Source: Apteryx mantelli (taxonomy: Eukaryota; Chordata; Aves; Apterygiformes; Apterygidae). Taken from it: a DNA stretch of 64,000 bases. Shown here in pieces: positions 56,301 through 64,000 of the stretch (position 1 is the first letter of the stretch; each line of letters begins with the position of its first letter). The notes beneath the pieces were generated by a model. It saw only the letters and a program-made list of their open reading frames with translations, ran no database searches and was not told where the DNA came from. The position numbers were made by a program, and so were the translations under genes. The stretch covers positions 22,473,207 to 22,537,206 of the forward strand of contig NC_089983.1 in NCBI RefSeq assembly GCF_036417845.1. Reading direction: 5' to 3'.

Positions 56301-59300
56301 ATTAATTCCAGAAGAATGTACTCATTTTAATTATTCACTTACACTGTTTATGTAATGTCCCTTTTCAAGCATTATTTTTGTGAGATTCAGTTGTCACTGA
56401 TGTCAATATAATTGTGAAGATATATGATAAAGTAAATATAGTACTTAAGCAATTTAATTTCAATGAAATATGGCTCTTTGAGGATTACTCTTTTAGGAGA
56501 AAGAAGAAAGCAAACACTCTTCTTGGGATTTAGATGTAAAATCTTCAGGATGAAGATTTTATAAGGTAATTGTACTTCTGATTCCTCTTGAATCCTTAAG
56601 ACAGATGATGTGGACTTAGGCATGTGCTTTTTGCAGACTTTTATGTTTTAGTGAACAGTAATTAATTTCTAACTGTATAAACTCTATGGACTCTTTGGAC
56701 TATGCATGAAACTCTATGGACTAACTTAAATGAGAACGGATATCATCACCAGAAGCTTAAGTTACCTTAAGATGGAGGCTGGTGAATCTGTTGAAGAGAT
56801 TGTATGATGGAGTAGAGGTGACCCTGAAGTTAGGAACTTATTTCTTTTTGATGGGAGACCTTGGTGATATCAACAAATCAGAAACCCAAGGGGGACTGAC
56901 AAGAGTCTTGTCTTGATCACTGTTTATCTTGTTGGTTTGCACTGCGTTTATTTTGTGTTAATCCCACAGGTTTTCTTGATTGCTTTCAAGATACAGACAG
57001 TTTCCTCTTTCTTCTTCCCACCCCAGTAGAGCTAACTGGCTTCTAAGGTTTTCCCCTTCCTCTGAAACAAGATTGAAGGCAGATGAGGGAGAAGATGCCT
57101 TTTATCAGAAAATACTCAACTGATGGATTTTCCTGTGATATTAAATCTTTACAGTTTCAGGACTGTAGTAACTTGCAGTATTTTGAGTCTGGACAGGAAT
57201 TTCTGATGAATGATTGTATTTTGTTTGTCTATTTCTGTAACACACACATGAGCTATTTCAAAAGTCATCTGGCAATTTTACTTTCCAAATTCCCTGCTAT
57301 TTGAGCTCATATTCAATTTGAAAGTTTCTGAGAATATCTTGAAAGTAAGATTGTGTTTTTGTTTCTTGAAATGTTTGCTTTCCTACTTCAGAAATAGAGG
57401 AATGTAAAGCCCAATCCTGATAAATGGTGACGTTTCCTTTGTTTTAGTGACTTTTCATGCCAGAAATTGTGAGGAATACTTGAGTTAACACTTTTGATAA
57501 AAACTTTATCTTCCTGTAAGGGTGAGATACTGCGTACTGCATGACAACATGTAAAAATAAACTCAGCAAATAGTCTGATTCTCTGTGAAGATCAGTATGA
57601 CTAGGACTTTCAGAGTGATTGTTGTGTTGCTTTTTTTTTTTATTTTCTCTCATGTGAAATCCTGGCACTGTTAAACAAGTCTCCTATTTATGTGATTTTA
57701 CTAAAAACTTTCAAAAATGCTGTTTTTCTTATGCTGTAAAACTAAACTGTAATATTTATAATGTGCCATATCTTGTATCCCTTGTCTATGTAGTCCCAAA
57801 GCTGGCAGATAAATTCTCCATTATCTTTGGTAGGAAATATCCTATTGCTACTTGCGCAATCAAAATTTATTAGATTTTTTCTAAATCTTTGCTTGGCATT
57901 TGCATTTTATGTAGCTATTTATTTTCTAACACAGACTTCTGGAGCATTGCAAAAATTACAAAAATTAATTGTTGTCTTAAAGTCTTCAAAAATAAATCTC
58001 TTTATCTGATTTCAATGTTAATTTTTCACTGAAGGAAAGGTCATGTTACATTTGGGTCTGATTTTAGAAATTTTTTTCAGAATCTTGTATCTCCAAAGAT
58101 GAGTAAGAGCTATGTCTAATATTACTTTTGACAGACAATGACATGGTTGCTTCTTCATATAATTGTAATCCCACAAGCTAATTCATTATTTTTGCGAATG
58201 AAACTGGAAATGGGTACTGATAAATTAAATTTCACAGTGCTGATTAACAGCATGATCTACGATTGCTTGATTAAATGTATTATTTATTTGTTTTGGAAGG
58301 GCAAATAGAATGTGATACTTGCAGCAAGGAAAAGATTCTACTGAGACCATTGCTCTTTTTTCAAAGGCAGCCGTTGAAGATAGACCGATCTTTCAATATG
58401 TTGCAGGTGAGATTAGTGCACATACAGAAATGCAGAGAGTACTTTCTGTAGAGACTATAGCATTATTTAACAAAGCATAGATTAATACAGTGTACGTCAG
58501 TGCAGCCTCAAACTATGGTTAACTTATTCTTGGCCTGATCTCTGCCTTGTTTTTTGTCATCCTAAAAATTGAGTTAATCTTTATAAAATACTGAATGCAA
58601 GAAATTTTTATGTTTTTTTCACCTGTGTAATACCTTAGAGAAGCCTAATTAAACTGTGAAAGACTACTGGATATCAAAATTTGGAATATGTAATAATATA
58701 TGTGTATGTGTATATATATATTTAAAAGTCGGAAAATAGAATTTGCTCTGTTCTCTGCCTTTTGTGGGGTTACTTATATAAGTACATATATTTTTTAAAG
58801 GAGATCGTGTTTTCCACAAGTATAGTATCACTTGTGTCATTTTTAACACATATTTCTGCCTAAATATTATTCGATGATAATGGGCCTTATAATACCCTGT
58901 ACAGAACTGTGACTTTACGGTGTGCAGGTCTGCTTTATGAACCAGTGTAACCACAGTAACATGTGATTGCATTTCTGTGTAGATGCAGAAATCACATGAA
59001 AGATGACGTAAGCAGTGTGATGTAGTGGAGAACAGTAGAAGGGTGCTTAAGTTAGGAGAGATAAGTGCTGCATTAAATATTTCGGGTAACAAGAATCATA
59101 AATATAGGTTTATTGTGGTTTTTTTATTTAGTTATGTGCTGTAATGGTAAAGGCTGCTCTATGATTTTATTAGGTTTTCCACTCAGTGAACAAGCTGGGT
59201 TTTTTTATCTGTGAAACAGCTATTTTTCTAGCATGGATTTATGGGCATTAACATCTTGCCGTTTCATTCTTAATAGGACAAGACCAATCTGTTTCTGTTT

Positions 59301-62300
59301 CTTTATGGAAGTTCAATTTGATCTACCGTACGTGGCATTGTAACACAGAATACATAAGGCAATAGATATCGCAGAAACACTACACAGACAATTGCCTGTT
59401 TTGGTTAATATATAGGCATGCAAAGAATTCTTAGGGTTCTCCCCCCCCTCCCCATAGTCTGAGTAGAATGATTATAGTGTAGTATCTCATGTACAGTGTA
59501 TAGTGATGCTATTAGAAGCCTGTATTTATTAAAATTGGAACTTTTGGCCTATGGTTAGAAGTACTTTTGTGCTGAACTGGTCAGATTAAACCTATAGAAG
59601 AAACCAAGGCTTCTCTTGCAAGTATTGTTACCCCTTGAGTCAGAAGGGGTGATGCAAAAGTATGGAGAAAATCAGTATTTATAGACTGGTGGTAGAATTC
59701 AAAAACCCATAACTTTTTGCACTAAAGAACAAAGGGCCAGTAGGGTTTTGTAATCTGGGAAGAATATGTAGATTGAGTGAGTGCTTTTGATCTACCAATC
59801 CTTTTGGACTACCAAGTGATGGAGTGGGGAACGTATGCTCTTGGAAATGCTGCTTTCTAGAGAAAAAACTTCCAGTTGCAGGTAAATGCCATTGGCAATT
59901 AGAGAATTTTAAAATAAGTATATTGATATCCAGTAGTTTCAAATACATAAGCTTCATTTCCTTAAAGATGCCATTTTTCATTATACAAATGGCAGTATTG
60001 CAATAATCCTGTGTAAGTGCATGTTGTAGATCTCAGTAAGATCTGTGTACATGTCGCTTGTGTCCTTTTCAAAGGCAGGATGTTGTATAAATAACCACAT
60101 GTTAATACTATTAACTCTTCTTCCTGTTCTCTTTCATGTCTAATACTGAGCATGTAACTAAACACCCTTCAAGGCACAGAGGACTGAAATCTAATAAATT
60201 CTGGGATTAAAATTCAGAGTTATGAGTGTCTATAACTTCATGTATTGGAAGTATTTAATTAAATCCTTATGCTCAATTGAATACATACTGAATTTCATTT
60301 CACTTGCTGTCAAGTATCTGCAAGTGAAATCTGTGTAATCATAAGTTCTGTAACATCTGATAAAAGATTTTTAATAGCAAAAATGTGAATCTGCATCAAT
60401 TATGAGATTTGGGAATGTGTCTTCCTTGTGACTTAAGCAAGTCCAGTAGTAAAAGACAGTTTTTATTTCATGGGAAGTCTTGTTAGTAGAAAGTTTTAGG
60501 AGGGAAAGTTGTTTAGGGCATAAAGAACCTGAAATTGTCATTCAACAATAATAAAATAAAAAACTAAGATTTAATGGTTTAGTTTTTTCTAGTTTTATGC
60601 AACTTCAAGAAATCAGACTCACATTTCAATTTCCTTGAGGAACTGGGGCCTCCTAAGTCCTTGTATTTTTTTAAACAAGCCACACATCTCCGAAAAAGGC
60701 AAAAATGTCATAGGAATGACATTTTAAAATAAATTGTATTTTTCCACGTTAAAGTTCCTTGTTGAAAGGCTAAGTTCCCTCAACCTCACCCTCTTATGGT
60801 AGAAATAGATACGGTTTAGCTTAACCACTTCTGCGTGACAAATTATCTTGTTGGTCTTGGATACACATAAAAATATGATTATGAAAGAAATAGAACTGAA
60901 GAGTTTAAAATGTGCTTTTTAGGTCCATAATGAAATTAAAAGGCTTTGGTTACAGTTACATCCAAAGAACCTCAGACATGGTTAGATTCTCTGAAGGATC
61001 CTCAGAAATCCAACAAAGAGATATTGAAGATTGTGTCCAGCGTGGAAATGTGCTGAAAGGCCAATGAAATTAACAATTCAAACTGCGGATCTTCTCGTTT
61101 CTCTGCTTTATGTACTGGGGTTTTTAGAATGATTAATTCACTCCCTACCTATGATTCATTCAGTAGCATACCCAGCCATTGCTTTCACATTTTGGAGCAC
61201 TGACTGCAGGGCTACTATTTTGGTCTTCAAAGCAGGCTTTCAGTTTTATTAAGTGTACGCTGTTTATACCATGTTTCACCCCTAGAATGAAGAGAACAGT
61301 GTTACTTTTCACTTCAAGGAAATTTACGTGCTTAAAGAAAACTGTAGGGGAGCACTTACGGTTGAAGATGCATTATTGAGCCAAGTATCTGTAATTCTAA
61401 TTACTAAGGAAAGGTTGGCATTTTTCAGAATATCTTAATTGAAGATAAGAGTGATATACAGTCCATGGGTAGAATTTCCATTTAGGTTACTTAACTAATA
61501 CCATGTCTCTGACTTTTTTTAAGCCTAGCTTCTATTGAAAAGGTGGATTCTGCCTTCGCTTTCATCCCCTGCCATATGTTTACCCTGTCCTTTGAGCTAT
61601 TGCCAAGGGAGCACACAGTATGCTGGACAAAGGAATCATTTGTTGAAAATGAACCAATTTTATGTTTTTTGCTGGCTTAGTTCCAGTCAAATCAGTTTTC
61701 TGATAAGCTCAACATGTAGCCACACAGCTACTTGTGCTAATGCAAGGGAAGCAGTGATAATGCACTACTCTAGGCGTAATGGGGAGGAGACTGCCTCTTT
61801 AGGTAGCAACTTGGTATTAGATCAATGTGGTCTACTGAAGCACATTTAGTTGTCTAATATTAAAAGATTAAACCAGTTAAAGGGGTTGCATTCATGTTCA
61901 TATTATTTATGTCTAGGGTACTTAAAAGATTGGAAGTGCCTCTCGCCTTTTCTAAATTATTTGCTCTGCTTTCCCCGTGGCCTCCATTGTTACAGAACTG
62001 TACACTTGGTGCATGGTCAGTCATGACAATTGGAAGCTCCTTCATTCCTTAAAGTAAAAGTCTTCTGTTGTTGCTGTGTAAGGGAAGGAGGGGTCTTGTG
62101 TGCACTGGCCTTTTGCCCTATGTCTGCAACAACAGTTAGCCACTAATATGATGATACTGATGTAGCTTTAAATGAGTGAAAGAAAGAAAATCAGTTTCCA
62201 GGAGAGGTAAGTGCTGCTGTTAACAATGTTAGTGTTTAGAATTTTGTATTGTTCTAGATATTAATTTTTGCTTATGTCAGTAGTTAGTCATTGGTTGCTG

Positions 62301-63930
62301 TGACCCAGACAGATTTCCTGTATTAGAAGGCCTTAAGATTGTTTTTTTTACTGTCAGTTTAATTCTTGCTCCTTGTCATCCTTGGTAAGCTTTTCTTCTA
62401 ACTCTTAATGGAGGTAACTTAATATCTGTTTTAGGCATGCAAATTACTTTCCATGGAGTTAAGCTCCAACACATTTGCTATCTGCTAAAGAGACAGGAAT
62501 TCAATATTTACTATTATTTTTTGCTAATATTTCTACAATATTATTAGTTCCTTCTAAATTGTGCCTTATGTGCCTACATGCCTTATAGTCTTTTCTGATA
62601 TTTTTCTTCTGAACAAAATATGGTTTGCTGGCTTATAAAAACCAGTATGTTATAAAAACACTGTCATATTACTCTTCTTTTGAAAAATGTAATAGTCTAT
62701 TTCTTTAATGTATAACACTTTTATGCATACACAAATAATAACATCATTAGAATCTGAGTGCTCTAGTGATACTTCTTTTGGCTGTGAATGAAGCAGTTTG
62801 TTTCCTGATACATGGTTGAGCCATGGTTTATTGTAACTATTATGTTTTCCCTGTGCAAAGGGAAAAACTGAGCCATTTCTACCCTTCAATGCTGAGGTTT
62901 TGTATTTTACACTTTATTGCCCCTCTTCCATATCTCAAAGCCATATGTTTTTTATAGGCCAGTAAACAAGTTAATCCAAGCATGTTGTTGATGGGAAAGG
63001 CTTACTCACCAAAAGATTTGGTTTGCTCTTATTCTATAGTCTTCCCTACCTGCCTTATATAGAATTTAGGATTTGAGGGTTTTTTCTTCTCTTTGAAAGA
63101 GCAGGCTTGCAAAGGATATGAATTTTGACTCTGCAGTATTGTACTAATCTGTCCTAATGAAAAGGCTTAGCTGCTCTTCCTGGGGAGAAAATATCTTCTT
63201 TAAGGACAAATAAATGCATGTCTGCTCTAGATATTTACTTTTTGGAGTAACATTTGCTATGCATATACTAGAGTAGGAATCACAGCTGCTTTGTCTGTCA
63301 GAAGACTAGAAATGAATTGTCTGAATTTTCCAAAGTTGCACTTCAAAGTTTTGGAGAGTGTTAGTTCCTATAGCTTTGGCTTGTTTTGGGTTGCTGAAAA
63401 TGGGCTAAAATATACTTTCTGCAATCAGGTTAAAATAGGAAAGTGTGACTGCTAAAATAAAGAAGGTTAAATAAATCATTTACCATTAAATGCAGTAGTT
63501 CAGTGAGTGCCCAAATTAATTTTCAAACCCTATCAGAAACTTTGAAAAGATGAGTGTTATTTATGCATAACTGTAATGCAAATTACAAATATGTGCATAC
63601 TCATTCTTCATTGTAGTGCATACATTGTGGGGGATAGGAATGTTGAGGGGAGAGTGAGTTTATTGTTTTTTCTCAGGCTTTGTTCTTTTTATTTTTACAG
63701 TGTTGGTGGAAAGCCAATGCTGTCAGTACTTGGTATTTGTCCATCTACCTTCTCCCACAAAAATGAGCAGACTTCTTATGGAAAAAACAATATGCATGCT
63801 TAAATTCGTAGATTACTTTAGTGATTTTGAGCTGGTTTTACTGATTGTAATTATTACATGAAACCTTTTTTACGTTAATCCAGTACTCCAGTATTGCTCT
63901 GTGATTTCAATACTGCCCTAGGACTATCTA
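47340..63930. other. Intergenic AT-rich DNA, no gene recognised
   Basis: A scan for open frames with flanking splice sites gave nothing recognisable. A slightly GC-richer patch at about 48880-49560 has no identified content. Small local structures include a short inverted repeat AAGTTAAGG/CCTTAACTT near 49207-49235 and a 30-bp direct repeat at 56681-56722. PDE1A regulatory DNA may lie here, but that is only an inference from gene order. Confidence 0.55.
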
Positions 63931-63945
63931 GTTCCCCAGTACTAG

Positions 63946-64000
63946 ATTCCTGACTGGAAGAAATCAAACATTGCACCTGTCTTCAAAAAAGGCCAGAAGA
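63946..64000 (+). mobile_element. CR1-type LINE fragment, reverse transcriptase region, cut by window edge
   Basis: The frame beginning at 63949 reads PDWKKSNIAPVFKKGQK. This matches the conserved segment of CR1/jockey-type reverse transcriptases (W-K-x-A/S-N-x-x-P-I/V-F-K-K-G-x-K). A stop codon at 63943 just upstream shows decay or a frameshift. The element continues beyond the right edge. Confidence 0.8.

Noticed and set aside
58664-59092. 142-codon minus-strand open frame
   Set aside because: Low-complexity ends from a TA-rich simple repeat and no recognisable domain.
63707-63863. Exon-like stretch after an acceptor-like TTTTTATTTTTACAG near the right edge, open for about 50 codons
   Set aside because: The translation resembles no known protein, there is no matching donor before the stop, and it is compositionally like the flanking DNA.
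1-64000. CRISPR arrays, prophage, operons or other bacterial-type systems
   Set aside because: The window is clearly vertebrate: spliced gene, CpG island, LINE fragment and microsatellites. No regular repeat-spacer arrays were seen.

Overview
The window is vertebrate nuclear DNA, most likely from a bird. The evidence is one intron-rich gene with GT-AG introns, a strong CpG-island promoter, few interspersed repeats, a CR1-like LINE fragment at the right edge, and compact introns. No prokaryotic, viral or CRISPR-type system was found.

The only gene that can be firmly read is DNAJC10 (ERdj5), on the minus strand. I rebuilt it exon by exon. It has 22 coding exons from the ATG at 39583 to the TGA at 15736. 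All splice phases agree and the reading frame is 2394 nt, giving 797 aa. The product is an ER-lumenal co-chaperone and disulfide reductase: signal peptide, J domain with HPD, four catalytic thioredoxin modules (CSHC, CPPC, CGPC, CGPC), two thioredoxin-like modules without CXXC, and a C-terminal KDEL. The promoter lies in a CpG island at about 40.07-41.15 kb and contains a TGACGTGG element, which matches the unfolded-protein-response element. The terminal exon runs left from 15747 to a first AATAAA at 15225-15220.

Layout: 1-380 is a decayed minisatellite of about 45 bp. 960-2560 is a GC-rich array of degenerate repeats of about 75-80 bp around the self-complementary core CCCTGTAAGCAGGG. 2.75-15.2 kb is AT-rich intergenic DNA with a possible retrocopy ending in an A-rich tail at about 12.0-12.5 kb. 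15.2-40.5 kb is DNAJC10. 40.07-41.3 kb is the CpG island, with an open frame of uncertain status on the plus strand. 41.3-64 kb is gene-poor DNA that holds a 94-bp inverted repeat (92/94 identical, 816-bp spacer) and ends in the CR1 fragment.

From known vertebrate gene order, FRZB would be expected beyond the left edge and PDE1A beyond the right edge. I could not find exons of either inside the window. The most unusual observations are the inverted repeat, whose right arm is flanked by a 10-bp direct repeat, the hairpin-core tandem array at the left, and the CGPC active site in the third thioredoxin domain, where human ERdj5 has CHPC.
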